DNA of 64,000 nt from Chitinophaga skermanii (GCF_003259335.1 NZ_QLLL01000003.1:434001-498000); one strand, 5' to 3'. Shown: positions 36,775 to 45,909, counted from the stretch's first letter. Numbers and translations: made by a program. Notes: generated by a model from the letters alone, not told the origin.

Positions 36775-39375
36775 ATGAATCTGAATAACTTCACTATTAA
36801 GTCACAAGAAACGCTGCAACACGCGCAGCAATTGGCATTCAATCACCAAAACCAGGCGATTGAAACAGGCCATCTCCTCAAGGCTTTGCTAGATGATGAG
36901 GACAATTCCATCGAATACTTATTGAAGAAAAACGATGTGAACACAGGATTCTTACAGAATAAATTGAACGAACAATTACAAAAGTATCCTGTCGTATCCA
37001 ACGGTGAAGGTGCGCAAACGTTAAGCCGCGATGCTAACAATGCCATCTTACGGGCGGGTGCAAGTATCAAAGATTTTAAAGACGAGTTTGTAAGTGTCGA
37101 ACACTTATTACTAGGTATACTGGGCGGTAGCGACGATGCCGCGAAGGTTTTAAAAGATGCGGGATTAACGGAAAAAGGCTTGAAGGCTGCTATTACTGAA
37201 TTGCGGAAAGGAGGTACAGTGAATTCCCAAACAGCCGATGCCCAGTACAATTCCCTAGAAAAATACGCTAAGAATTTAAACGAATTGGCCAGCGCCGGTA
37301 AACTAGATCCAGTGATCGGCCGCGATGAAGAAATTCGTCGTACCCTCCATATTCTTTCCCGTAGATCAAAAAACAACCCCATCCTTGTTGGTGAACCCGG
37401 TGTAGGTAAAACTGCTATCGCTGAAGGTTTAGCCCACAGGATTGTAAACGGCGACGTACCCGATAACTTAAAGTCGAAAACCATTTTCGCCCTCGATATG
37501 GGTTCGTTAATGGCCGGTGCTAAGTACCGTGGTGAATTCGAAGAAAGGTTGAAAGCGGTTGTTAAAGAAGTAGCGGAAAGTAATGGTGAACTCATTCTTT
37601 TCATCGACGAAATCCATACCCTCGTAGGCGCAGGTGCCATGGAAGGTGCTATGGATGCCGCTAATATCCTGAAACCGGCTTTGGCCCGCGGTGAACTCCG
37701 CGCCATCGGTGCCACCACGCTGAACGAATACCAAAAGTATTTCGAAAAAGATAAAGCACTCGAACGCCGTTTCCAAAAAGTAATCATCGATGAACCTACC
37801 GCGGAAGATGCTATTTCCATCCTGCGCGGTATCAAAGAGAAATATGAAAGTCACCACCACGTACGCATTAAAGACGATGCAATTATTGCAGCAGTAGAGT
37901 TATCTCAACGCTACATTACGGATCGTTTCTTGCCCGATAAAGCGATCGACTTGATCGATGAAAGCGCGGCAAAATTGCGACTGGAAATGAACTCCATGCC
38001 GGAAGAACTCGACGAACTAGAACGTAGAATCCGCCAGTTGGAAATTGAAAGAGAAGCCATCAAACGCGAAAAGGATGAAAACAAACTCCGCGAACTCGGG
38101 GAAGAAATCGCCCGCCTCAGCGAAGAAAGAAACACCTTCAAAGCGAAATGGAAACAAGAGAAAGAAGTAGTCGACAAAATCCAAAACGCGAAAGCTGCCA
38201 TCGAAAACTATAAACACGAAGCTGAAACTGCCGAAAGAAACGGCGATTATGGCAGGGTGGCAGAAATTAGGTATGGTAAAATCAAAGAAGAAGAACAAGT
38301 CGTAGCGAATTTAACAAAAGATTTAGAAGGCATGTCTGCCAATAATAAACGCTTGTTAAAAGAAGAAGTCGACGCAGAAGATATTGCTGAAAACGTAGCC
38401 AAAGCAACAGGTATTCCTGTGGCACGTATGATGCAAAGTGAAAAAGATAAGTTGTTACAATTAGAGGATGAACTCCATAAACGCGTAGTGGGTCAAGATG
38501 AAGCCATTGTGGCAGTGGCAGATGCCATTCGCAGAAGCCGCGCCGGGTTACAAGATCCTAAACGCCCGATTGGTTCCTTCATTTTCTTAGGTACAACCGG
38601 TGTGGGTAAAACAGAATTAGCCAAAGCCCTCGCGGAATATTTGTTCGACGATGACAGCATGATGACGCGCATCGATATGAGCGAATACCAAGAGAAACAC
38701 GCCGTAAGCAGGCTCGTAGGTGCGCCTCCAGGCTATGTTGGGTACGATGAAGGTGGTCAATTAACCGAAGCCGTACGCCGTAAACCCTACAGCGTTGTGT
38801 TGCTCGATGAAATCGAAAAAGCACACCCGGATACATTCAATATCCTCTTACAAGTACTCGATGATGGCCGCCTTACAGATAACAAAGGCCGCGTAGTGAA
38901 CTTCAAGAACACGATCATTATCATGACAAGTAACATGGGTAGCAATATTATCCAGGAAAACTTTGAAAAAATTACTGAATCCAACAAGGACGAAGTGGTA
39001 GAAACAACGAAAGAAGAAGTGATGAACTTGTTGAAACAAACCATTAGGCCAGAGTTTTTAAATAGGGTAGATGAAGTAATTATGTTCCAACCATTACTGA
39101 AAACAGAAGTGCGCGGTATTATTAACATACAATTACAACAACTTCGTGACCTTGTTGCAAAAAATGGCATGATATTGGATTTTTCAGAGTATGCTTTAGA
39201 ATATTTATCTGAGCAAGGTTACGACCCGCAATTTGGCGCAAGACCGTTGAAACGATTGATTCAGAAAGAAATCGTGAACCTGTTAAGTAAGAAGATACTT
39301 GCAGGCGACATAGACAAAACAAAACCTGTGTTGGTAGACGTTTTCGACGGTGTAGTAGTAATCAGAAATAAATAA
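36775..39375 (+). CDS. clpB: ATP-dependent chaperone ClpB (Hsp100 disaggregase)
   Basis: 866 residues, the normal full length. Clp N domain (1-145), AAA1 with Walker A 'GEPGVGKT' (206-213) and Walker B 'ILFIDEIHTL', the coiled-coil M domain (~400-530, Glu/Lys/Arg heptads), AAA2 with Walker A 'GTTGVGKT' (606-613) and 'LLDEIEKAHPD', then the C-terminal D2-small domain. With DnaK it pulls proteins out of aggregates. It is alone between two terminators or promoters. The M domain distinguishes it from ClpA/ClpC. Confidence 0.97.
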   Translation: MNLNNFTIKSQETLQHAQQLAFNHQNQAIETGHLLKALLDDEDNSIEYLLKKNDVNTGFLQNKLNEQLQKYPVVSNGEGAQTLSRDANNAILRAGASIKDFKDEFVSVEHLLLGILGGSDDAAKVLKDAGLTEKGLKAAITELRKGGTVNSQTADAQYNSLEKYAKNLNELASAGKLDPVIGRDEEIRRTLHILSRRSKNNPILVGEPGVGKTAIAEGLAHRIVNGDVPDNLKSKTIFALDMGSLMAGAKYRGEFEERLKAVVKEVAESNGELILFIDEIHTLVGAGAMEGAMDAANILKPALARGELRAIGATTLNEYQKYFEKDKALERRFQKVIIDEPTAEDAISILRGIKEKYESHHHVRIKDDAIIAAVELSQRYITDRFLPDKAIDLIDESAAKLRLEMNSMPEELDELERRIRQLEIEREAIKREKDENKLRELGEEIARLSEERNTFKAKWKQEKEVVDKIQNAKAAIENYKHEAETAERNGDYGRVAEIRYGKIKEEEQVVANLTKDLEGMSANNKRLLKEEVDAEDIAENVAKATGIPVARMMQSEKDKLLQLEDELHKRVVGQDEAIVAVADAIRRSRAGLQDPKRPIGSFIFLGTTGVGKTELAKALAEYLFDDDSMMTRIDMSEYQEKHAVSRLVGAPPGYVGYDEGGQLTEAVRRKPYSVVLLDEIEKAHPDTFNILLQVLDDGRLTDNKGRVVNFKNTIIIMTSNMGSNIIQENFEKITESNKDEVVETTKEEVMNLLKQTIRPEFLNRVDEVIMFQPLLKTEVRGIINIQLQQLRDLVAKNGMILDFSEYALEYLSEQGYDPQFGARPLKRLIQKEIVNLLSKKILAGDIDKTKPVLVDVFDGVVVIRNK

Positions 39376-39418
39376 GTCTTAGTCAACAAACGACAATATA
39401 CAGTTACAGGAAAACATC

Positions 39419-39448
39419 CCCCGGGCGATTCTTCGCCCGGGTTTTTTT
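39419..39448 (+). terminator. Intrinsic terminator of clpB
   Basis: Perfect stem CCCGGGCGA / TCGCCCGGG, loop TTCT, T7 tract. Confidence 0.94.
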
Positions 39449-39498
39449 ATGCCAAAATGCCGCTATAAAAATCAGTATCTTTAAATAAAACGCGTAGC

Positions 39499-39990
39499 AT
39501 GGAAAAATTTGCATTTGGAGATAGAGAAAGACACTTTTTACAAGTCGCTATCGAGTTATCGGCTAAGGGTATGCACAATGGAGATGGGGGACCGTTTGGG
39601 TCGATTGTAGTGCGGGGAAACGAAATTGTAGGCGAAGGTTGGAACCAAGTGTTATTACACAACGATCCTACAGCGCATGCAGAAGTAGTAGCGATCCGTA
39701 ATGCCTGCCAGCAATTAGGCACCTTCCAACTAACCGACTGTGAAATTTACACTTCCTGCGAACCTTGCCCCATGTGCTTAGGCGCTATTTATTGGGCTCG
39801 TCCTCAACGCGTATACTTTGCGAATACAAAAGAAGATGCAGCTGCAATTGATTTCGATGATTCATTCATTTACAAAGAAATCAACCTGCCACACGATCAA
39901 AAGAAAATTCCTTTCATTGCTTGCCCCGATCCCGCGGCTTTAAATGTTTTCAAGGAATGGGCACAGAAAGATAACCGTACTTTATACTAA
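39499..39990 (+). CDS. Nucleoside/guanine deaminase (cytidine deaminase superfamily)
   Basis: 163 residues. Zinc site His60-x-Glu62 ('PTAHAEVVAIRNAC') and Cys90/Cys93 ('CEPCPMCLGAIYW'). The C-terminal 'AIDFDDSFIYKEIN' resembles Bacillus guanine deaminase (GuaD), which converts guanine to xanthine; tRNA adenosine deaminases (TadA) usually lack this tail. Guanine deaminase is thus the better call, though the substrate is inferred from motifs. ATG start. Confidence 0.83.
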   Translation: MEKFAFGDRERHFLQVAIELSAKGMHNGDGGPFGSIVVRGNEIVGEGWNQVLLHNDPTAHAEVVAIRNACQQLGTFQLTDCEIYTSCEPCPMCLGAIYWARPQRVYFANTKEDAAAIDFDDSFIYKEINLPHDQKKIPFIACPDPAALNVFKEWAQKDNRTLY

Positions 39991-39992
39991 AT

Positions 39993-40034
39993 AAAAATAC
40001 CCCGTTTCTACAATAGAAACGGGGTATTTTTTTA
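39993..40034 (+). terminator. Bidirectional terminator between guanine deaminase and anti-sigma genes
   Basis: Perfect stem AAAAATACCCCGTTTCTA / TAGAAACGGGGTATTTTT; serves both convergent units. Confidence 0.92.
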
Positions 40035-40061
40035 TGACATGCAAATTATTGATCAACCGGT

Positions 40062-40418
40062 TTAATGTCCTCTTCTCACTTCAAACAGTACCCAATACAT
40101 CATAAATAACAAAATGAGTAGGATTAACGTAATCACCAGTACGTTTACATACAAGCGTAGTTTACGTTTACGATGATTCTTCTTACGCAATTTCTTCATC
40201 AATTGCCACTTGATATCACGCAACCAAAAAGGGATCTTCTCCTTTTGTTTGATGGCTTGTAAACCTTCCAATGCATCGCTACACAATTCGCAATCGGCAA
40301 TGTGTTGCTCTACATGGTGCAGTTCTTCACCGGACAGTTTGCCCTGTAAATAATCCATCAAGGTTTGCTGTGATAAACAATCGGTTTCTTCAAATATGTC
40401 ACGAAAATTGTCGTTCAT
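40062..40418 (-). CDS. Zinc-finger anti-sigma factor-like membrane protein
   Basis: 118 residues. An N-terminal ZAS-like zinc motif, 'HHVEQHIADCELCSDAL' (His-x3-Cys-x2-Cys), is followed by a single transmembrane helix (~90-112, 'VLVITLILLILLFMMYWVLF') and a short tail. The pattern is of an anti-sigma factor holding an ECF sigma at the inner membrane. The sigma gene lies 21 bases upstream on the same strand, so they are probably partners. Its zinc domain is similar to that of the second anti-sigma at 41102. Confidence 0.8.
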   Translation of the reverse strand: MNDNFRDIFEETDCLSQQTLMDYLQGKLSGEELHHVEQHIADCELCSDALEGLQAIKQKEKIPFWLRDIKWQLMKKLRKKNHRKRKLRLYVNVLVITLILLILLFMMYWVLFEVRRGH

Positions 40419-40439
40419 AATCTACTTTCTATTATAGCA

Positions 40440-41018
40440 TTAGCTTTTAGTGCTAAATTTTTCTAAGAATAATTTCAGGTTTCTCTTACCGTTTTGTATG
40501 TAACTCTTCACTTGTAATAGGGAATACCCTGTAATGTCGGCTATTTCTTGGTAAGATTTTTTGTCGAGGTAAAATAATTTCACGCAAGTGCTTTGTTCTA
40601 TGTTCAACTGTGCGAGGCCTTCTTGCATATGCTCGAGCATGTTATCTTTCTCGATGTGCTTGGCTTTTTGGTCGTCTTCTATATCGGCTACACCGGGCAT
40701 ATTCACTTCTGTTAACTCTGTTTGCACGTGTTGTTGTGTTTTACGGAGTTGCATCAGGCAATAATTCTTGGCTACTTGGTGTATCCAGGCTTTAAAGAAG
40801 ATAATGTCGTGCTTATGGACTTCTTGTAGAACTTTTAGGAAGATTTGCTGCACACTGTCGCGGGCATCTTCTTCATTCTTTAAATACTTCATGCACAAAC
40901 CCAATAGGAGAATAGCGTAACGATCGAACAACACGCCAATCCAGTCGCTATTGCCATCGGTTTTGTACCGTTGTATGAGTTCTATGTCTGATAAATGCTG
41001 CGCGTTAGGATAGTTCAC
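40440..41018 (-). CDS. ECF-type RNA polymerase sigma-70 factor
   Basis: 192 residues, GTG start (no ATG nearby in frame). Region 2 keeps 'YLKNEEDARDSVQQIFLKVL' (the core-binding and -10 recognition helix) and 'FKAWIHQVAKNYCLMQLRK'. Region 4 has the helix-turn-helix 'SYQEIADITGYSLLQVKSYI' that reads the -35. Partner of the anti-sigma gene directly downstream. It targets unknown promoters. Its sequence aligns with the degenerate paralogue at 42159-42728. Confidence 0.88.
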   Translation of the reverse strand: MNYPNAQHLSDIELIQRYKTDGNSDWIGVLFDRYAILLLGLCMKYLKNEEDARDSVQQIFLKVLQEVHKHDIIFFKAWIHQVAKNYCLMQLRKTQQHVQTELTEVNMPGVADIEDDQKAKHIEKDNMLEHMQEGLAQLNIEQSTCVKLFYLDKKSYQEIADITGYSLLQVKSYIQNGKRNLKLFLEKFSTKS

Positions 41019-41101
41019 GTTGTAAAGATAGAATTTCTATGTACATAGATGCACAGCTGGAATGATTCCATAAATATTGTATGAAAAAAATGTGGCTTGT
41101 A

Positions 41102-42169
41102 TTAATTCATATCGTTCAATGCACTCATGGCAGCAGTTTTCATGGTGCCATCGCCTTTGGCTAATTCTTTCAGCAAGCGGCGCGCTTTACCGTTTTGACC
41201 ATTTTGCTTATAGCATTGTGCCAATTGGTACTTCGCTAACTCGTTGTATTTACCGCGGCTACCACTAATTTTTTTGAACTGGTTAATGGCTTCATTGAAG
41301 TCGCCCTGTTGTTGGTAGAGTAAGGCAGTTTTATACACGTACTCATCGCTTGAAGGCATAGCAGCAGGGGCGTCGTCGTCTTGTTTTTTCGCTGGTTTAT
41401 CGTCGTTTTTAGCAACGGTCACTTCTTTCTCTTTGGCCGGTTCTTTTACATCCTCGGTATCTTTTTTCTCTTGTACAGCGGGTTTATCCTCTTTTGCTAT
41501 TGTATTGGCAACAGGGGTATCAGCCGGTTTGGTAGCGGGTTTAGTCGTGTGCGACTTAGTGGTATCGGGTTTTTGGATGATGATGGGTTGAGAAGGGGGC
41601 GGAATGACTTCTTTCACCACGGCATTTTGCACGCGCATAGAATCTTGTGGTTGCACGCTATTCGCTGGAATAACGGAACGGTGTTTCGGTGGTTCGTTAT
41701 CGTGTACAACGGCATCGGCTAATTGTTGGGGCACCTTTGGGTTTTCCAACTTAGCAAATGTAGGAGAGGGTTGATCTGCCCGGTTCGCGATTAGCCAATA
41801 GCCGCCACCTGCCAGTACGAAAAAGATAACTAGCCAGAAAGAGCTGAGCAAAGTATCTTTTGTTCTGCCGCGACGAATTTCTTTCTCGTGCAATACTTTG
41901 TACTCCACGGGTTTTACGTGAATATTGTCGCGGATGTAATTATTAATACCGTTTGTGTATTGGATATATTCTTCTCGATCTTTGGCGTGTTGTACGGCAT
42001 GTAATGCATCGTAGCACAAATCGCAGGTAACGAGGTGTTGTTCGATGAGGTGTTTCTCCAAATCGGTCATACTACCGTCTAAATAACGCGGTAATTGCTC
42101 TTTATTCAAACATCTAACGGAGGAGAATATTTTAAAGAGTCGTTCATCAGAAAAAGAATTATTGTTCAT
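41102..42169 (-). CDS. Zinc-finger anti-sigma-like protein with periplasmic TPR domain
   Basis: 355 residues. N-terminal zinc motif 'EKHLIEQHLVTCDLCYDAL' (similar to the anti-sigma at 40062), a transmembrane helix (~107-126, 'FWLVIFFVLAGGGYWLI'), a long Lys/Pro/Glu/Asp linker (~130-265) and a C-terminal TPR-like domain ('ALLYQQQGDFNEAINQFKKI', 'NGQNGKARRLLKELAKG') probably in the periplasm. Upstream it overlaps the degenerate sigma gene by 11 bases. The TPR domain could sense or assemble envelope partners; this is inference. It lies 83 bases upstream of the second sigma gene, so all four genes may be one unit. Confidence 0.75.
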   Translation of the reverse strand: MNNNSFSDERLFKIFSSVRCLNKEQLPRYLDGSMTDLEKHLIEQHLVTCDLCYDALHAVQHAKDREEYIQYTNGINNYIRDNIHVKPVEYKVLHEKEIRRGRTKDTLLSSFWLVIFFVLAGGGYWLIANRADQPSPTFAKLENPKVPQQLADAVVHDNEPPKHRSVIPANSVQPQDSMRVQNAVVKEVIPPPSQPIIIQKPDTTKSHTTKPATKPADTPVANTIAKEDKPAVQEKKDTEDVKEPAKEKEVTVAKNDDKPAKKQDDDAPAAMPSSDEYVYKTALLYQQQGDFNEAINQFKKISGSRGKYNELAKYQLAQCYKQNGQNGKARRLLKELAKGDGTMKTAAMSALNDMN

Positions 42170-42728
42170 AGGCTTGATCCATCAATGTGAGTGCAATTTT
42201 CTTCTTAACTCCTTTCAAGGTGTTTCTTACTTTATCAATCGTTATGTCTTTGCTCGTGGCAATTTGGTCAAAAGATTTCTGATCAGCATAAAATGCTTTC
42301 GCGATATACAACTCGTCGGGATTGAGGGATTTCAAGGCTTGTTTCAGTTGCGTTAACAAAGCTTCTTTTTCGATGGGGTTATTCCCGGCATTATCTACGC
42401 GGTTTTCTAAGCGGTATAGTGCTTGGAATTGGCGAGAGGGGAGCGTGGTATCTGACTTAACATTTCTACTAAAATAGGCATGCACAATTTGTTGCATCCA
42501 TTCGTTTACTTTGTAGATGGATTGAACACTGAGTGCACTGTTCATGTATTGTAACAGGGAAGGGTACACAACAGAAGCGCTTTTTTCCTTGTTTAACTTG
42601 GGTAAACAAACGGCAGCGAGCAAATGACTATAGCGCGAAAGTAGTACTGCCGCAGCTTCCCGGTCATTTGATCTTTTTACGCGGGAAATAAGTTCTTTAT
42701 CTGGTAAGTTTTGTAGGAGCAACTGCAT
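42159..42728 (-). CDS. Degenerate sigma-70-like factor, paralogue of the neighbouring ECF sigma
   Basis: 189 residues, clear ATG. It aligns along its length with the sigma at 40440: 'LPDKELISRVK' with 'LSDIELIQRYK', and 'VLLSRYSHLLAAVCLPKL' with 'VLFDRYAILLLGLCMKYL'. The region 2 signature is lost ('KSASVVYPSLLQYM' replaces 'EDARDSVQQIFLKV'). A region 4-like 'SFDQIATSKDITIDKVRNTL' remains. It may no longer bind promoter -10 DNA. Overlaps the start of the downstream anti-sigma gene, so the two are translationally coupled. Sequence identity is judged by eye. Confidence 0.72.
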   Translation of the reverse strand: MQLLLQNLPDKELISRVKRSNDREAAAVLLSRYSHLLAAVCLPKLNKEKSASVVYPSLLQYMNSALSVQSIYKVNEWMQQIVHAYFSRNVKSDTTLPSRQFQALYRLENRVDNAGNNPIEKEALLTQLKQALKSLNPDELYIAKAFYADQKSFDQIATSKDITIDKVRNTLKGVKKKIALTLMDQAYEQ

Positions 42729-42802
42729 AAATTTCTATATTAATATTTACGTAATTTCCCGGCAAAAGTTCACGGAATCGATAATAAAATAAAACAATTT
42801 AT

Positions 42803-43600
42803 ATGCCATACGCCATCACCATTGTGCCAGTAGTTCCTATGCGGGCAGAACCTTCACACCGTAGTGAAAATGTTTCGCAATTACTTTTCGGCGAATGTGT
42901 TGAAACAGATACAGTTACCCCGGATGGATGGGTAAAAGTGAAAGCCCAATTCGACGGCTACGAGGGATGGATCACCCAATCCCACATCACCATGATCGAC
43001 AACGAATTATACGATTCACCCTACACCCATTATGCTAAAAATTGGGTGAATGAAATCATGCTCAATGGCAAACCCATGCACATTCCATATGGCTGCCTTT
43101 TGAAATTGGGTAAAGATGTTGGCGCAATTTGGGGAAATGTATCGGTGAGTTGGGGCAACACAGTGGAAAAATTGCCGCATCCTTTAGGTACCGGCGCCAC
43201 CCCTTCCATTCACCCCACCCATAAAACCATTACCGACACGGCCCATTTATTCCTCAATACAGCCTATTTATGGGGCGGCAAATCCGTTTTTGGAATCGAT
43301 TGCTCAGGTTTCACCCAATCCGTCTTTAAACTCCTTGGAATGCCCCTTTTACGCGACGCTTACCAACAAGCCTCGCAAGGCGAACAAGTAGGGTTCCTAG
43401 TAGAAGCGAAGCTCGGCGACTTAGCCTTTTTCGATAACGAAGCCGGTAAGATTACCCATGTTGGTATTTTACTGAATGATCATGAGATTATTCATGCTGC
43501 CGGCAAGGTGAGGGTGGATGCTATCGATAACCAGGGGATAATAAATGTGGATACGGGTGTGAGGACGCATAAATTACGGTTGATTAAAAGGTTTTTTTAA
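42803..43600 (+). CDS. NlpC/P60 (C40) family cell-wall peptidase with SH3-like domains
   Basis: 265 residues. The N-terminal ~135 residues form bacterial SH3-like domains ('VPVVPMRAEPSHRSENVSQL' and 'WVKVKAQFDGYEGWI'). The C-terminal NlpC/P60 domain has Cys167 ('FGIDCSGFTQSVF'), His219 ('THVGILL') and His231 ('IIHAAGKVRVD'). It resembles gamma-D-glutamyl-L-diamino acid endopeptidases (DPP VI/YkfC). No signal peptide is seen, suggesting a cytoplasmic peptidoglycan-recycling role, as for YkfC-type enzymes. Head-to-head with the sigma-like gene. Confidence 0.88.
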   Translation: MPYAITIVPVVPMRAEPSHRSENVSQLLFGECVETDTVTPDGWVKVKAQFDGYEGWITQSHITMIDNELYDSPYTHYAKNWVNEIMLNGKPMHIPYGCLLKLGKDVGAIWGNVSVSWGNTVEKLPHPLGTGATPSIHPTHKTITDTAHLFLNTAYLWGGKSVFGIDCSGFTQSVFKLLGMPLLRDAYQQASQGEQVGFLVEAKLGDLAFFDNEAGKITHVGILLNDHEIIHAAGKVRVDAIDNQGIINVDTGVRTHKLRLIKRFF

Positions 43601-43680
43601 TCATCTTTCATTGACTACGTGCGGTGTAATTATAATTTAATCTTTTGATTGGGCATCGGCCATGCTGTTTTGGGTTATAT

Positions 43681-43915
43681 CCCATTGTGTTACTTTCTTT
43701 GCTCGCCAAAGAAAGTAACCAAAGAAAGGCGAAAAACGGCGAAAGACTGCGTCGCCGTTTTATCGGGTCCTTGATGGGGCTTCAGTGCTACTGTGGTGCC
43801 GGGCGTTGGGATAAGGGAATTCTTGGGATGATAGATTGTATGGGGGAGTATAGGAATTATGGGATTTAAAAAAGGTTCCATAGGAAGCTTTTCATGAATT
43901 GATTGGGATTTTGTG
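43681..43915 (+). repeat. Intergenic inverted repeat element, copy A
   Basis: Contains hairpin GTTACTTTCTTTG-CTCGC-CAAAGAAAGTAAC (43689-43719) and a second stem AAACGGCGA / TCGCCGTTT (43734-43760), followed by a less conserved ~150-base arm. The element is matched in opposite orientation by copy B at 44080-44302. Confidence 0.82.
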
Positions 43916-44034
43916 GTGATTGCTGCTTGGAATGATTGTATAGCAATTAGTTGCATTACCAACAGTAAGAACACCCCAATAAACCGCTCAATTCTACAAC
44001 AAGTAAAAAACCACACACAATATTCAAAAAAACA

Positions 44035-44069
44035 AAAGCCTTGCACCGACCCAATCGCTGCAAGGCTTT
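44035..44069. terminator. Terminator-like hairpin inside the inverted repeat interval
   Basis: Perfect 11-bp stem AAAGCCTTGCA / TGCAAGGCTTT with 13-base loop; it lies between copies A and B. It could end transcripts from either side. Confidence 0.5.
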
Positions 44070-44079
44070 CTTTATAACA

Positions 44080-44302
44080 CAATCTCTTCAATAACCCCAT
44101 CAATTCATTTAAAGCTTCCTACGGAACCTTTCTAGGCATTCCAAACAACAAACTCCCCCCATCAAGGCCCCAATGCCCTTCACCACAGTAGCACCAAAGC
44201 CCCATCGACATCCCGATCAAACGGCGACGCAGTCTTTCGCCGTTTGTCCTCCTTTCTTTGGTTACTTTCTTTGGAGAAGCAAAGAAAGTAACACAACGGG
44301 AT
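44080..44302 (-). repeat. Intergenic inverted repeat element, copy B
   Basis: Reverse-oriented relative of copy A: GTTACTTTCTTTG-GAGAAG-CAAAGAAAGTAAC at 44262-44293, then AAACGGCGA / TCGCCGTTT, then the arm that on the minus strand reads AAAGGTTCC(G/A)TAGGAAGC as in copy A. Differences are spread throughout, so the copies are not recent identical duplicates. Confidence 0.82.
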
Positions 44303-44375
44303 GTAACCCAAAACAGAATGGCCGCGCCAGCGAATTGGAATAACGAATCAACTACTACAATAATCATAATTTATC

Positions 44376-44407
44376 GCTCGCCTACGGCATTGCTCGCCTT
44401 CGGCACT
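44376..44407. repeat. Tandem 16-bp duplication
   Basis: GCTCGCCTACGGCATT followed by GCTCGCCTTCGGCACT; lies between copy B of the inverted repeat and the terminator of ppa. A related GCTCC-TAGC-GGAGC hairpin is at 44468-44481. Confidence 0.7.
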
Positions 44408-44410
44408 AAT

Positions 44411-44449
44411 GAAAAAAGGTTTCCTCAAAAACTGAGAAAACCTTTTTTA
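44411..44449 (-). terminator. Terminator of the inorganic pyrophosphatase gene
   Basis: Stem AAAAAAGGTTTCCTC / GAGAAAACCTTTTTT with T-runs on both strands. Confidence 0.75.
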
Positions 44450-44489
44450 AAAAAATTCAATTTAACGGCTCCTAGCGGAGCGTCTTATA

Positions 44490-45038
44490 TTATTTACCTG
44501 CTAATTCAGGGAATTTTTCTTCGTACATTTTGAAGCTGTCTAAGATGATTTTCTCGGCAACTTCTTTATTTTGGAACTCTTCTACTTTCACTTCTTTCTT
44601 TTCAAGGCGTTTGTATTCTTCGAAGAAGTGACGCATTTCGTTGATGAAGTGAGGAGGTAATTCGGAGATATCGTTGATGTGGTTTACGCTCATATCGTTT
44701 GCAGCTACGGCGATGATTTTATCATCGGCTTCGCCACCGTCTACCATTTGCATAACACCAATCACTTTGGCTTCAACTAGGCACATTGGAACGCATTCAA
44801 CTTGAGAGATGATGAGGATATCCAATGGATCATGATCGTCGCAGTAGCTCTTTGGAATGAAGCCATAGTTGGCAGGGTAGTATACCGAAGAATACAAAAC
44901 TCTATCTAGTTTCAACAAACCGCTATCTTTATCCAGTTCGTATTTAGCACGAGAGCCTTTGGGTATTTCAATAATTCCTGTTACAATATGTGGCGCTTTT
45001 TCACCGGGACTAACGCTGTGCCAAGGATTTGTTGTCAT
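44490..45038 (-). CDS. ppa: Inorganic pyrophosphatase (family I)
   Basis: 182 residues. It hydrolyses pyrophosphate, driving biosynthetic reactions. Signature '[11 protein letters not shown]' with the metal-binding aspartates, '[17 protein letters not shown]', '[10 protein letters not shown]' and '[19 protein letters not shown]' are all present. ATG start. Monocistronic between intergenic regions on both sides. Confidence 0.95.
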   Translation of the reverse strand: MTTNPWHSVSPGEKAPHIVTGIIEIPKGSRAKYELDKDSGLLKLDRVLYSSVYYPANYGFIPKSYCDDHDPLDILIISQVECVPMCLVEAKVIGVMQMVDGGEADDKIIAVAANDMSVNHINDISELPPHFINEMRHFFEEYKRLEKKEVKVEEFQNKEVAEKIILDSFKMYEEKFPELAGK

Positions 45039-45327
45039 AAATGTTTCTATCTTTTAATTTATTTACTGTTTAAATGCGGGTTTTGTGGCCTTTTGAGGAA
45101 GGTTACAGTTCCTCGTTTTACCCCAAAACCTACTTACAATAGCTATGGTGGCCAATTACAGGCTTTTTTAATGCATAAGCATTCCTGCAATTGGATTGCA
45201 AAAATAAGGAACTATGCATTAAAAGCTATAAAATTATGATTAACAGTAAAAAAAGTGGAATAAGTATTAATACGAATATATTAGTTAGTATCGAATAAGC
45301 TTGGTTTCTCCGCTATGTTTCCCGTTA

Positions 45328-45807
45328 TTATTTTACCGTACCCGGCATTTGCAATCCTGTTGAATCAACGCTGATAACCGATGTAGAGTCGGACGTAGCT
45401 TCAGGTACGTAGTTAGGAATGATACTCTCTAAAGTAAGTGATATTTTCCATTGGCCACTCTCTTTCACAAGTTGCAGGGTTTCTTCTTTACCTACAGATG
45501 AATTTAATACAGTTACCGATGCATGATCTTGCGCGTCGTTGATTTTTACATCCACCACGTCAATCTTCGCATTCTTGATTTTCTCTCTTTCTCCCTCTTT
45601 ACGACGTTGATCGAAGATGGAATAAAGTGTAATAACCTGCACTGATTCTTTCGTTGAATACTCTTTCGCAGCCTCGAAATTAGAATTCTGAATGGCATGC
45701 ATAAAGTTGAGTGCCACTTCATTCGGTTCTGGATGTTTCTTACAGCCGGTCATTAATACAACGCCAGTAATGCATACAATTGTTACAATTCGCCGATAAT
45801 AGCTCAT
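45328..45807 (-). CDS. DUF4878-like lipoprotein
   Basis: 159 residues with lipoprotein signal (MSYYRRIVTIVCITGVVLMT, lipobox MTGC). The mature part has the DUF4878 pattern: 'VALNFMHAIQNSNFEAAKEY', 'ASVTVLNSSVGKEETLQLVK' and 'GQWKISLTLE', a small NTF2-like fold. The C-terminal tail is Ser/Thr-rich. Role unknown; likely envelope-anchored. Confidence 0.78.
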   Translation of the reverse strand: MSYYRRIVTIVCITGVVLMTGCKKHPEPNEVALNFMHAIQNSNFEAAKEYSTKESVQVITLYSIFDQRRKEGEREKIKNAKIDVVDVKINDAQDHASVTVLNSSVGKEETLQLVKESGQWKISLTLESIIPNYVPEATSDSTSVISVDSTGLQMPGTVK

Positions 45808-45909
45808 GTGGTTGAATAATTAATTTATGCTAACAAAAATAGCGGGAAAGATTTAATTGCACAACTTACGAATAACCGTGTTAAGATAGTGTTAATTCCC
45901 GGCATACAT

